Under the pieces are notes generated by a model, which worked only from the letters and a program-made list of their open reading frames with translations, searched no databases and had not been told where the DNA came from. The translations under genes and the position numbers were made by a program. DNA of 40,525 nucleotides from Aurantiochytrium sp. KH105 (lineage: Eukaryota > Sar > Bigyra > Thraustochytrida > Thraustochytriidae), in assembly GCA_003116975.1 (NCBI GenBank), contig BGKB01000307.1, positions 1 through 40,525 on the forward strand. The letters are read 5' to 3'. Every line of letters starts with the position of its first letter. Within the stretch, counting starts at the first letter, position 1. Of this stretch, positions 27,063 to 34,487 are shown in pieces.

Positions 27063-28010
27063 TTAGTGGTTGAGAAGGAGCACCGAGCAGATGAGCGATG
27101 CCCAGGTGGCAAAATAACCATTGCCGACGTCCTGGAAGGGGTTGAAGAAGGTAAGGACAATGAGGGCGACGGTCCACCAGACAATCAAGAACATGATGAG
27201 GGGCTTGCTGCCCGCTTCGGGGAACTTTGCGCCGAGAAGGACGCGTGTGAGGACGACAACGAAGGAGATGGCGCCAACAGCAATGGCGTAGCCGGAGTTG
27301 CCATTGCAGCCGTTGTCGGTGCAAAGGGAAGCGCCGGCGATGAGGACAACGGCGGAGCTAACGAGGAGGATGGCGTAGCGGTGGCCAACCTTGGCGAAGC
27401 GGTCGATGCTCTCCTGGACGCGGCCGACGGCGTTGGCGAGGAGCACGATGGAGCAGAGCAGCCCTCCCCAGGCCGCAAAGTAGCCATTTCCTGGCACGAC
27501 AAATGGGGCGTCATTGCCGAAAGTGGTGAAGCCGGCCACAAAGACCCACCATGCAAAGAAGAAGACGACGAGACCGAGCTGGAGCTTGGGCGTGAGGTTG
27601 TTGACGCGGTCGAGGGCGATGTAGGCGGCGGAGACGACGAGCGAGATGACGCCGGCAGCGACGGCAAAGCCGTGCTTACCGGAGCAGTCGTTGTCGTCGC
27701 TGCATGCAGTGGAGGCGGTGATTGTGAGAATGATGGAGGCCACGAAAACGAGGAGCGGGTATCCGCCGTTGCTGAAGACCTTTTCCTTGGCGCTCTCAAA
27801 GGTCACGGTGTCGTGCTGCTCGCCGTAGGCCTCGTTGTTGCCGTAGTGGCCATTGGTGTCCTGCGCCTCGGGTGGGGGCACGGGCACGGCGTACGCCTCG
27901 TCGACGCCCTCCTGGTGTCCGCGACCAGACATCGTAGACTCCTCCTGAAACTGCTGCTCCTCGTGCTGCTGGTCCTTGGCCTCGTCCGCAGAGGGTTTCC
28001 CGTCGAGCAT
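27063..28010 (-). CDS. Membrane protein of two tandem four-helix units (MARVEL-like topology)
   Basis: I do not recognise a named family. The 315 residues start with ~80 soluble residues rich in E, Q, H and P. They are followed by two homologous membrane units at ~84-195 and ~212-313, each with about four hydrophobic helices. Matching landmarks are a Cys pair in the first loop (C103/C109; C230/C235) followed by G-Y/F-A-x-A-x-G-x-I-S, a WW pair in helix 3 (154-155; 278-279), and a closing GNGYFA-x-W-x-x-L-x-CS motif (174-187; 296-309). The Cys pair could form a loop disulphide. Four-helix units with short loops recall MARVEL-type proteins of membrane apposition and vesicle traffic, but that is topology only. 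The second Met at 27932 is an alternative start. The gene is intact and ends directly after the last helix. Confidence 0.7.
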   Translation of the reverse strand: MLDGKPSADEAKDQQHEEQQFQEESTMSGRGHQEGVDEAYAVPVPPPEAQDTNGHYGNNEAYGEQHDTVTFESAKEKVFSNGGYPLLVFVASIILTITASTACSDDNDCSGKHGFAVAAGVISLVVSAAYIALDRVNNLTPKLQLGLVVFFFAWWVFVAGFTTFGNDAPFVVPGNGYFAAWGGLLCSIVLLANAVGRVQESIDRFAKVGHRYAILLVSSAVVLIAGASLCTDNGCNGNSGYAIAVGAISFVVVLTRVLLGAKFPEAGSKPLIMFLIVWWTVALIVLTFFNPFQDVGNGYFATWASLICSVLLLNH

Positions 28011-28293
28011 AGTCCGCGGGGGTCGCCGGTCGCCGAGCGCGTGAGTGCGTCCGTGCGTGCGGGCGGGCGGGCGGGCGTAGTCGATGCGCGTCTGCTGCCT
28101 TGCACACGGCTTCCTTGCTTGCTCGCGGCCGGTCGATCAATCGGGCGGAGCGGCGTTGGTCGTTTGTTTCCTTCTTGCTCCTCAAGTTGGCAGTCAGACT
28201 TTGCCCGTGAGTGAGTGACACACAGAGACAGAGGCGCTGGATGGAGAGAAAGATTGCCGATTCCCTAGAGTTACTACTACCTCGTACTAACCA

Positions 28294-28314
28294 GATAGAC
28301 AGATAGATAGATAG
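28294..28314. repeat. GATA tetramer microsatellite
   Basis: About five GATA-type units, with one GACA variant, lie in the divergent region upstream of the tandem 4-TM gene. Ordinary microsatellite; no function is implied. Confidence 0.6.
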
Positions 28315-29076
28315 AACACGCGGCCGAGATGAGATCCTCAGGCGCGCCGCGCCGCGCTGGGCGCCGCTCCCGCTGCGAAGGCGGGCAGGCGGCAGGAGCG
28401 ACGGCGGGAGCGGCGGCGGCCGCGCCTGGCTCTCCCTGCGCGGCGCCGCGGCGCGCGGGCACGCAGGCGGCGCGCGAGGGGCGGCGTCCCGCGGGGCGGC
28501 GGCGAGGCGCGGCGAGGCCGAGGCTCAGTGCGCGGGGCGGCGGTGCAGCGACGAGGCGGAGGCGCGCAAGTCGGCCAAACGCCGCCGCAAGTGCGGAATA
28601 CGCCGTATTCTTCACTTGCCGCGCGCGCCGGCCTGTTTGCTATCTTTTTCAAATCCGCATTTTTGTTTTTTATTTCCATCGCTTTTTTTTATTTTCCTTT
28701 TTTGCCACGGCGGCCGCCATGACTCCGTCTATTTAGCATCATCGCATCACCCGCGCGCTGCAGCGGCGATGGACGGGACGTGGAGGCCGCGCCGCGCCGC
28801 GCCGCCTCTCCGGCATCGAGACCGAGGCCGGCGCCGAGCTCTGCCTGCCGTCTCCTCGGAGGGCCCGGGCTTCGCACGCTCCTCGCCTGGCCGGCTGGCT
28901 CCTCTCCCCTCCGCTCGGCACGGCGAGCTTCCTGCCCTCAGCGAGTCATCGCGGCCGCCTCGGGAGGCGGCAGGCAGCGGCGCGAGGAAGGGAGGGAAGG
29001 GGAGGCGAGGCCAGGCGGAGGCTCGCGGGCGGCGGCGGAGTGGAACTCGCTCGTAGCAAAGCGAAGAGAGGCGATA

Positions 29077-29131
29077 CGATGCGATGCGATGCGAAGTGAT
29101 GCGATGCGATGTGATGCGATGCGATGCGATG
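29077..29131. repeat. GATGC pentamer array upstream of the RlmJ-like gene
   Basis: About ten GATGC units with a few single-base variants (GATAC, GAAGT, GATGT) lie 195-250 nt before the chosen start of the methyltransferase gene. The variants suggest an older array than the perfect tetramers elsewhere in the window. Confidence 0.7.
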
Positions 29132-29233
29132 CGCGCGGAGTGGGAGCTGGCAGCTTGCGAGTTCCGCGGGGCCGGGGGCTCTGGATGATCTGCCGGGAGG
29201 ATTAAAGTTTCGCCGATTGCGCCGACGCGGCGA

Positions 29234-29282
29234 TGAAGAAGAAAAGAAGAAGAAGAAGAAGAAGAAGAAGAAGAAGACGGAG
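29234..29282 (+). repeat. GAA trinucleotide array in the RlmJ-like leader
   Basis: Some twelve GAA/AAG units with one interruption near the start, then GAGATGGAGAAGG-type purines, lie 45-90 nt before the start at 29326. The upstream in-frame ATG at 29233 would translate this as a Lys/Arg run before the conserved protein. It is therefore more likely leader, although a basic N-terminal extension (a targeting signal) cannot be excluded. Confidence 0.65.
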
Positions 29283-29325
29283 ATGGAGAAGGAGAAAGCA
29301 GAATGCGTGGTCGCAGAGCGGCGGC

Positions 29326-30270
29326 ATGGTGCTCTCGTACAGACACGCGTTCCACGCGGGAAATCGCGGGGATGTCTTCAAGCATGCGGTGATGCTGGAC
29401 CTGCTGCGCGCAGAGATCGCGGCGAGAGCGAGAACGCGGGTCGTGGAGACGCACGCCGGCGCCGGGCTCTACGCGCTGCGGTCCGGCAAGGCCGACGAGC
29501 GCCGCGAGTGGGCGCAGGGCATCGGCAAGGCGTGGGACGCGTTCGCGGCAGACGTGGCCCGCAACGGCGGCCATGGCGACGACGCGGAGGCGAGGCAATC
29601 TCCTGGGCCACTCCAGGAACTCGTACGGCACGTGGCGCGCTTCAACAACTCGAAAAAACGGCAGCGACTTGACTTGTATCCGGGGTCACCGTTACTCACG
29701 TTGCAAATGCTTCGCGACCAAGACGAGGCGATCTTTTACGAGCTACACGCCTCGGACATGCCTGTGCTTCAGTGGCACTGCGCCTCGCCCGGCAGGCACG
29801 TTTTGAAAAATGGTCCAAAGATTGAGCTCGGGGACGGCCTTGCAGGCCTGCGGGCCGAGGCATCGAGGGCAGACCTTGAAGGCTGCACTCTGGCCTTCAT
29901 CGATCCCCCGTACGAGGTGAAATCAGAGTACAACGAGGTGGCGCGCTGCGTTCTCGCTTGTGCCGCTGCAAACGCCTCCATGACGATTGCTCTTTGGTAT
30001 CCGCTCATCCTGGGCATGGATCGCGCGGAAACCATGGTGCAGTCCCTTTGCGAAAGCCTCAAGACCCCTTGGGTGGACGTGCGTGAGCAAGCTCCGAATG
30101 AGGGCGCTGGTCTCGAGCGCGGCATGTGGGGCTCGGGCGTGCTGGTCGTGAACCCGGATTCCGCATGGTTGGCCCAGGCCGGACAATTCGGCGATCGCCT
30201 CGGTCGCGACGCCGCGCAGGCCTTTGGATCCGATCACGTCGTCAGGCTAACTCTCTCGCCACAACTTTGA
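29326..30270 (+). CDS. rlmJ: RlmJ-like 23S rRNA adenine-N6 methyltransferase
   Basis: Bacterial RlmJ methylates A2030 of 23S rRNA using S-adenosylmethionine. The 314-residue product follows this family from its first residues: MVLSYRHAFHAGNRGDVFKH, the SAM-binding ETHAGAG at 41-47, YPGSP at 118-122, the catalytic DPPYE at 193-197, LWYP at 223-226 and GMWGSGVLVVNP at 266-277. It is slightly longer than the ~280 residues usual in bacteria; an insert near 78-95 accounts for part of this. The ATG at 29326 (ggcATGG) is chosen because RlmJ proteins begin with this (M)LSYRH motif. In a eukaryote the target would be organellar large-subunit rRNA or a new substrate. The alternative start at 29233 adds a Lys/Arg-rich extension. 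No typical targeting peptide is obvious from 29326. Bacterial ancestry is likely (transfer or organelle-derived). Confidence 0.88.
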   Translation: MVLSYRHAFHAGNRGDVFKHAVMLDLLRAEIAARARTRVVETHAGAGLYALRSGKADERREWAQGIGKAWDAFAADVARNGGHGDDAEARQSPGPLQELVRHVARFNNSKKRQRLDLYPGSPLLTLQMLRDQDEAIFYELHASDMPVLQWHCASPGRHVLKNGPKIELGDGLAGLRAEASRADLEGCTLAFIDPPYEVKSEYNEVARCVLACAAANASMTIALWYPLILGMDRAETMVQSLCESLKTPWVDVREQAPNEGAGLERGMWGSGVLVVNPDSAWLAQAGQFGDRLGRDAAQAFGSDHVVRLTLSPQL

Positions 30271-30447
30271 GGCCCCGGAGAGCGGAGCATTCTCAAGGCA
30301 GCGGCAGATGGGCGCTCTCAATTATTTATCTTCCATGAACAGAGACTGTGACAGCAAGTAGGTAGGCATACATAATCTATCGTTTTGGAGATCTTTTTGT
30401 GCTGAATGAAAAGCGGAGATGACTTTTACTTTTGTTGGGTAAAATAT

Positions 30448-32841
30448 TTAAAGCTTGCTGGCAGACTTGGCCTTGGCGTTGACCATCTCGCGCGCGCGCA
30501 GCTCGAGCTTGGCGACAGTCTCGCGGTGAACTTCGTCAGGTCCGTCCATGTAGCGCACGGTGCGCGTTCGTGCGTACCAGGAAGCAAGAGGAAACTGCCA
30601 CGAGACGCCGATGCCGCCATGGACCTGCATGGCCTTGTCCATGACCTCGAGCGCCATGCGCGGGGCCTCGACCTTGATCATGGAAATGTACTTGCGCGCA
30701 GCCTTGGAACCAAGCGAGTCAATGGCGTGAGCCGCACGCAGCGTGAGGAGCCGGGTCTGGTCGATGGCGATGCGACAGTCGGCAATGTCTTTGCGGATGG
30801 TACCCATCGCGGAGAGCGTCGAGCCAAAGGCACTGCGTGAGAGCGCGCGATCGAGCAAGAGCTCGAGGGATCGCTCGGCCAGACCAATTGTGCGCATGCA
30901 GTGGTGAATGCGGCCGGGGCCCAGACGAGCCTGGGCAATCTCAAAGCCAGTGCCCTCTTTGTAAAGGAGATTCGTGACGGGAACACGGACATTATCGAGG
31001 GTAAGCTCGAGATGGCCATGCGGGGCGTCGTCATACGCAAAGGCGGTCATGGGGTTGGAAAAGGAAATGCCCGGGGCATCTGCAGGCACAATCACGACAG
31101 AGTGACGCTTGTGACGCGGCAGCTTGCTGCGATCCGCGGCGTTCATCGAGGTGTCGCCCAGCACGAGAAGGACACCGAGACGAGGATCGCCGCCGTTTGA
31201 GATCCAGTGCTTCTTTCCGTTGATGACGTACTCGTCGCCTTGGCGACGAATTTCGGTCGAAATGTTCACGGCATCCGAGGAGGCGACCTGCGGTTCGGTC
31301 ATGACAAAGGCGCTTCGAATCTTGCCGTCCTTGAGAGGATCAAGCCAAGCCAGCTTTTGTTCGTCGTTGGCAAACAAGTGCAGCGTCTCCATGTTGCCTG
31401 TGTCGGGGAACTGGCAGTTAAAGACCTCGGCAGCCCACAAGTTACGCCCCATCACCTCGGCCATGGCAGCATATTCGGCCTGCGTAATGCCGCCGAACTC
31501 CTCGAGGAAAAGGTTCCAGAGTCCCGCGGCCTTGGCACGCGTCTTGAGGTCCTCGACAATGGGAGGAATCTGCCACGGGTTACCTGCCTTGCGAAAGGCG
31601 GCCATTTGGCGCTCGTACACGGGCTCGGCCGGGTAGACTTCGTCCTCCATGAAGCGCTCGAGGCGACGCAAGATAACGGCGGCGCGCGAAGAAAGTGGCG
31701 GTGGCAGCACGTTCGCCCCCAGCTCGGTAGTCTCGGCTTTGAGCGCCTCATCGAGCGTATCAGGCACACCCGCGAGGCCGGCGGTGCTGGCGGCGGCATG
31801 GGCCAACTGGAAAATGAAGTCGGCGGTGAAATCTTTGGCGGACGAAGACGCCGCGTTGCCGCGTAGAAAGCGTCCTCGAATGCCACCAATAATGCACGCA
31901 ACGCGGAAGCGCGCATAAGTATTGTAGACCTGCATGTTGGGAATTGGGTAGGAAAAGTCGCGGCTCCGCTGGCAGTAGCGCCACACCAGGGACTCGAAGG
32001 GGGGAATGCCGCGCGGGAGCGTGCCGTCACGCGCATAGGGGCCCGCAACCAGACCACGCAAGTTGGGCGTTTTGAAGCTGGTGAAGCAGTACGCGAGGTC
32101 TGCAAGGGGGTCGCCCAGCGTGACGATTTCCCAGTCGAGGACGGCCACGATTTCCGGCTTGGTAGGATGGAAAATGACATTGTCGAGCTTGTAGTCGCCA
32201 TGCACGATGCAGGTGCGCTTTTCCGGCTCGATGCGAGCCTCGAGCCACTTTTTCACGCGCAACATAATTTGTTCGCTGATCGCATCCTTGTCGCTGTCCT
32301 TGTTTTCAATGGCGCTCTCCGAGTAGTTGCGGTGCCAGGTTTTCACCTGGCGCGCCACGTAGTTGCCGCGGCGCTTAGAAAGCCAGCCGAGGCCGAGCTT
32401 GTCCGGGTCCATACGGTGCAGCTGGAGCATGACGTCAACGAGGGCGCCGTACATGGCGGACCGGTCCGCGGGGGAGACCCCGGGGAGCGTCATGTCTCGG
32501 AAGACGCGACCCTCGACGAAGCGCATAATGTAAAAGTCCGTGCCCAGGAAGCCCGGATCCTCGCAGTACACAATGGGTTCTGGGACGGGAAAGTTTTGTT
32601 TGTAGAGAACGTCGAGCACCTTGTACTCGCGCTGCACATTGTGCGCCCCAGGCAGCAGCTGGCCAGCGGGCCGCTTGCGGACGACAACGCTCTCGCCTGC
32701 TTTGCCGCGCGTCAGCGTCACCTTGAACGTAGGATTCGACTGTCCATCGTCGAAGCGCTCCACGGCCGCGCCCTGGAGCCTGCCGGTCAGTGCGGTCACG
32801 TTCGCCTCCTCTACGAAGCGCGCCAGCGCCGCGAGATCCAT
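30448..32841 (-). CDS. ACAD11: Peroxisomal APH/acyl-CoA dehydrogenase fusion, ACAD11-like
   Basis: The 797-residue protein fuses an aminoglycoside-phosphotransferase-like kinase (~25-350) to an acyl-CoA dehydrogenase (~390-785), the architecture of ACAD10/ACAD11 (human ACAD11 ~780 residues). The kinase half has HGDYKLDN at 214-221 (catalytic D216) and LDWE at 235-238 (metal-binding D). The dehydrogenase half has [12 protein letters not shown], the FAD/acyl-binding [13 protein letters not shown] stretch, and a late [10 protein letters not shown]. In animals these enzymes process 4-hydroxyacyl-CoAs by phosphorylating the hydroxyl group and eliminating phosphate. The last three residues are SKL, a canonical type-1 peroxisomal signal, visible as codons just before the stop at 30448. 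The start at 32841 has a gagATGG context. It is convergent with the RlmJ-like gene, 177 bp away. Confidence 0.93.
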   Translation of the reverse strand: MDLAALARFVEEANVTALTGRLQGAAVERFDDGQSNPTFKVTLTRGKAGESVVVRKRPAGQLLPGAHNVQREYKVLDVLYKQNFPVPEPIVYCEDPGFLGTDFYIMRFVEGRVFRDMTLPGVSPADRSAMYGALVDVMLQLHRMDPDKLGLGWLSKRRGNYVARQVKTWHRNYSESAIENKDSDKDAISEQIMLRVKKWLEARIEPEKRTCIVHGDYKLDNVIFHPTKPEIVAVLDWEIVTLGDPLADLAYCFTSFKTPNLRGLVAGPYARDGTLPRGIPPFESLVWRYCQRSRDFSYPIPNMQVYNTYARFRVACIIGGIRGRFLRGNAASSSAKDFTADFIFQLAHAAASTAGLAGVPDTLDEALKAETTELGANVLPPPLSSRAAVILRRLERFMEDEVYPAEPVYERQMAAFRKAGNPWQIPPIVEDLKTRAKAAGLWNLFLEEFGGITQAEYAAMAEVMGRNLWAAEVFNCQFPDTGNMETLHLFANDEQKLAWLDPLKDGKIRSAFVMTEPQVASSDAVNISTEIRRQGDEYVINGKKHWISNGGDPRLGVLLVLGDTSMNAADRSKLPRHKRHSVVIVPADAPGISFSNPMTAFAYDDAPHGHLELTLDNVRVPVTNLLYKEGTGFEIAQARLGPGRIHHCMRTIGLAERSLELLLDRALSRSAFGSTLSAMGTIRKDIADCRIAIDQTRLLTLRAAHAIDSLGSKAARKYISMIKVEAPRMALEVMDKAMQVHGGIGVSWQFPLASWYARTRTVRYMDGPDEVHRETVAKLELRAREMVNAKAKSASKL

Positions 32842-32874
32842 CTCCCTCGAGCTCGAGCTTGACCTCGCGCGGGT

Positions 32875-32935
32875 CCCTCCTGCTCCTGCTCCTGCTGCTG
32901 CTCCTGCTGCTGCTGCACCTGCTGAAGCGAGCGCG
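32875..32935 (-). repeat. CAGCAG/GAGCAG units in the ACAD11 leader
   Basis: On the plus strand, CTGCTC and CTGCTG units repeat for about 55 nt; in the gene's sense they read as mixed CAG and GAG triplets, 35-95 nt upstream of the ATG at 32841. This parallels the CAG array in the ALDH leader. Confidence 0.65.
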
Positions 32936-33130
32936 GCCGGCCGGTCGATGCGGTTCTGGGCATCCGCCCCGCCCGCCCGCCGCGCGCCCGCTCGAGGCGC
33001 GTCGCGCTTGAGGCGGCCTTGGACCGGGGCAGCGGACTGACAGGATCCCTGACCGACCCCTCCGCCGCGTCCCGACTACCATGATACCGGTACCGTGCCA
33101 TGGTACCACCGTCTGTCTGTCTACGAGCAG

Positions 33131-33200
33131 AGCAGAGCGGAGCAGAGCGGAGCAGAGCGGAGCAGAGCGGAGCAGAGCGGAGCAGAGCGGAGCAGAGCGG
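33131..33200. repeat. Seven perfect AGCAGAGCGG decamers
   Basis: The decamer AGCAGAGCGG is repeated seven times without a mismatch, preceded by partial AGCAG units. It lies about 290-360 nt upstream of the ACAD11-like start, which reads on the minus strand. The perfect identity indicates recent expansion. The array has no spacers and is not a CRISPR. Confidence 0.85.
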
Positions 33201-34330
33201 AGGCCGCCGGCGTCGTGTGCAGCGAGCGCGCGCGCGTGCGCATGCGCGTGCGGCGAGGGCGAGTCGGGGAAGAGCAACGGACGGGGAGATGAGATGGCGG
33301 GCGACCAAGCGCAGCAGAGCCGTGGTCCATCGCTGCTGCTGCAGCCGCCGGTAGCAACACAGCTGCAGTGCAAGGATGGCTCTGCTCTGCAAGGCGGAGG
33401 TGACAGGCAGCGTCTTGGAGCGAGTCTGGCAGCTTGCGCAGCCGAGGGATGATGGATCCTGGGCCGACTCGGCTCCCCGACGAAGCAACGCAATATTCCA
33501 CTGCGCGTCCTCGGTCATGGTGGTCGGGGTGGCATCGGCCGGCGAGGCGGCGCACGTGGAAGATACAGCCCAGGCGAGGTGTGCCCGAACGACAGAACTC
33601 GTGTCCGACGGCTCCAACTTGCATGTTCCGGGTCTAGCCGACCTGCCAGGGACTGCGATGCGATGTATCAAAGAGGGGAAGATGCACGCAGCTGTAAACA
33701 GATGCGCTCACGACAGAATCCGAGCAAGTGCGAGGCGAGTGCGGGGCGACGCAGCAGAGGGGGGAGATGCACGCAGTTGCGCGCAGATAGGACATGGTTT
33801 TGGGGGTAACGCTTTTCTCTAAGACCGCAACAGATGATGGCGCGTCAAGTCCGACATCCTCGTTCTCTTGCTGTTTGACCACTTTTGCGGTCATGACCCG
33901 AAAAAAAAAACAATGGCGAAACGCTCGCTCCAGCGGAATCACGAGGTCTTGCCCGATTCGGCGCCGCCGAACAAAGCAAGTCATAAATGAAGAAGATGCA
34001 GCTGAAAGAGAATTTGATCCAAGAAAAGTCCTCCATGGCAACCCCTTTGCACACGACAACCCTTTGTTCAATGGTCTTCCAGGGTGAATTTTTAAAAATG
34101 TTGCTACCGGCATGCGGCTCGCGTAAAGGGCTCTTGTGGTATGGACATGACTCACATACTATCCGAGATGTTGGCTCGAAGTGCTTGAGGTGGGCTCTTC
34201 TGCAATTGTAGTCACGCCATCGGTGATTTGTGCCGCCGCAGCCTTCGTCATCTGGCTTGCGGGGGCAAACAAAGCTTCGTAGAATGGACCACCTTCGATC
34301 TATCACAGCTTTATAAAACAATATGTTTTG

Positions 34331-34355
34331 TTTTGTTGCGGCGTGTGCAACAAAA
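34331..34355. other. Inverted repeat downstream of the NLR gene
   Basis: TTTTGTTGC (34331-34339) and its exact reverse complement GCAACAAAA (34347-34355) flank a 7-nt loop. It lies about 130-155 nt past the NLR stop codon, in the expected 3' UTR or just beyond it. A 3' end processing or stability hairpin is possible; chance in AT-rich sequence is also possible. It is not called a bacterial-type terminator because the context is eukaryotic. Confidence 0.35.
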
Positions 34356-34487
34356 AAGACCGAGGGCAGAAAAGAAAAGCAAATGTTGAAAAGTGAGATA
34401 TTACCACTGCGTCGCAGTAAGTGATCGCAAGCAGTTAAGGTCGGTCGCCCACGCAGGCATGGCACACGGTAGCGCGAAGCCAGATGA

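Larger units (their letters stand above)
28011..29325. other. 1.3-kb GC-rich divergent region with many simple repeats
   Basis: This long head-to-head space between the tandem 4-TM gene and the RlmJ-like gene has no recognisable gene. It contains GGGC units (about 28060-28077), GATA units (28294-28314), and a CGC-rich island (about 28340-28570) with very high CpG. A T-rich break follows (about 28640-28710), then a second GC island (about 28770-29040), a GATGC pentamer array (about 29077-29131) and a GAA array close to the next start. Frames of 100-290 codons here translate as Arg/Ala/Pro repeats on both strands and are rejected. Two promoters flanking the T-rich break are plausible. Confidence 0.5.
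32842..34487. other. 1.6-kb region between the ACAD11-like and NLR-like genes
   Basis: No credible gene is seen. The ACAD11-proximal part (to about 33200) is that gene's leader and promoter with CTGCTC units and a decamer array. The middle is mixed sequence with a degenerate ~22-bp direct repeat (33673-33694 and 33757-33779, both with GATGCACGCAG). From about 33790 to 34440 it becomes AT-richer, with no frame of note, and contains a hairpin-forming repeat downstream of the NLR stop. Frames up to 350 codons over the decamer array are repeat translations. A decayed gene or an uncharacterised RNA cannot be excluded. Confidence 0.45.

Noticed and set aside
26982..28214. 410-codon plus-strand frame over the tandem 4-TM gene
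   Set aside because: Acidic Glu/Asp/Gly-rich translation is the antisense of membrane helices; the minus frame has clear helices and an internal duplication.
28747..29631. 294-codon minus-strand frame in the GC-rich divergent region
   Set aside because: Arg/Ala/Ser-rich repeat translation that overlaps the RlmJ-like gene antisense.
32435..33493. 352-codon minus-strand frame overlapping the ACAD11 start and decamer array
   Set aside because: It is out of frame with the ACAD11-like protein and translates the decamers into Ala/Leu/Ser repeats.
33376..33822. 148-codon plus-strand frame between ACAD11-like and NLR-like genes
   Set aside because: No recognisable domain and ordinary composition for a chance frame; kept only as part of the described gene-free region.
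34331..34355. Rho-independent terminator for the NLR gene
   Set aside because: The locus is eukaryotic in every other respect and the hairpin is AT-rich with a weak stem; listed only as an inverted repeat.
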